Below are positions 5,176 to 5,182 of a stretch of 5,182 nt of DNA, one piece after another. Within the stretch, counting starts at the first letter, position 1. Each line of letters starts with the position of its first letter. The position numbers and the translations under genes were made by a program. The notes beneath the pieces are model-generated. The model had not been told where the DNA came from. It searched no databases and was given only the letters and a program-made list of their open reading frames with translations. The stretch spans positions 1-5,182 of the forward strand of contig JAEMSV010000191.1 of assembly GCA_016462625.1 (NCBI GenBank), read 5' to 3'. Source of the DNA: Solirubrobacteraceae bacterium (lineage in GTDB: Bacteria > Actinomycetota > Thermoleophilia > Solirubrobacterales > Solirubrobacteraceae).

Positions 5176-5182
5176 CGGCCAT

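Overview
The window is GC-rich DNA (about 70% by eye) with codons strongly biased to G or C in the third position. All genes are bacterial in style. The base composition, the SSADH2/GabD2-like aldehyde dehydrogenase and the Lys/Ala-rich protein tail suggest a high-GC actinobacterium. A soil lineage such as Thermoleophilia/Solirubrobacterales is my guess, but no rRNA or other marker in the window proves it.

Layout, left to right. (1) The 3' end of a + strand gene of unknown function, ending in PVTTTP repeats, a short amphipathic stretch and a pure (Lys-Ala)8 tail (2-211). (2) A 56-bp gap holding a perfect 12-bp hairpin whose 3' arm carries the purine tract that serves as ribosome binding site for the next gene. 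(3) A class I SAM-dependent methyltransferase (268-1149, +). (4) A family 2 glycosyltransferase on the minus strand (1146-2090), whose stop overlaps the methyltransferase stop in a shared CTAG. (5) A divergent WaaE/KdtX-like family 2 glycosyltransferase (2104-2916, +), followed 12 bp later by (6) a left-handed beta-helix (hexapeptide) O-acyltransferase (2929-3543, +). (7) A 78-bp gap with a possible promoter and a strong Shine-Dalgarno site, then (8) a complete NAD(P)-dependent aldehyde dehydrogenase of the succinate-semialdehyde dehydrogenase type (3622-5175, +). The last 7 bases hold nothing that can be called.

The methyltransferase, two glycosyltransferases and acyltransferase look like part of a cell-surface polysaccharide or glycolipid locus: the glycosyltransferases would add sugars, and the acyltransferase and perhaps the methyltransferase would decorate them. 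The aldehyde dehydrogenase has its own ribosome binding site and a gap before it, and is probably an unrelated metabolic gene. I found no mobile element, CRISPR array, tRNA or rRNA, and no clear sign of a new multi-gene system. The most unusual points are the hairpin that overlaps a ribosome binding site, the very tight convergent and divergent gene junctions, and the TPR-like tail on the minus-strand glycosyltransferase.
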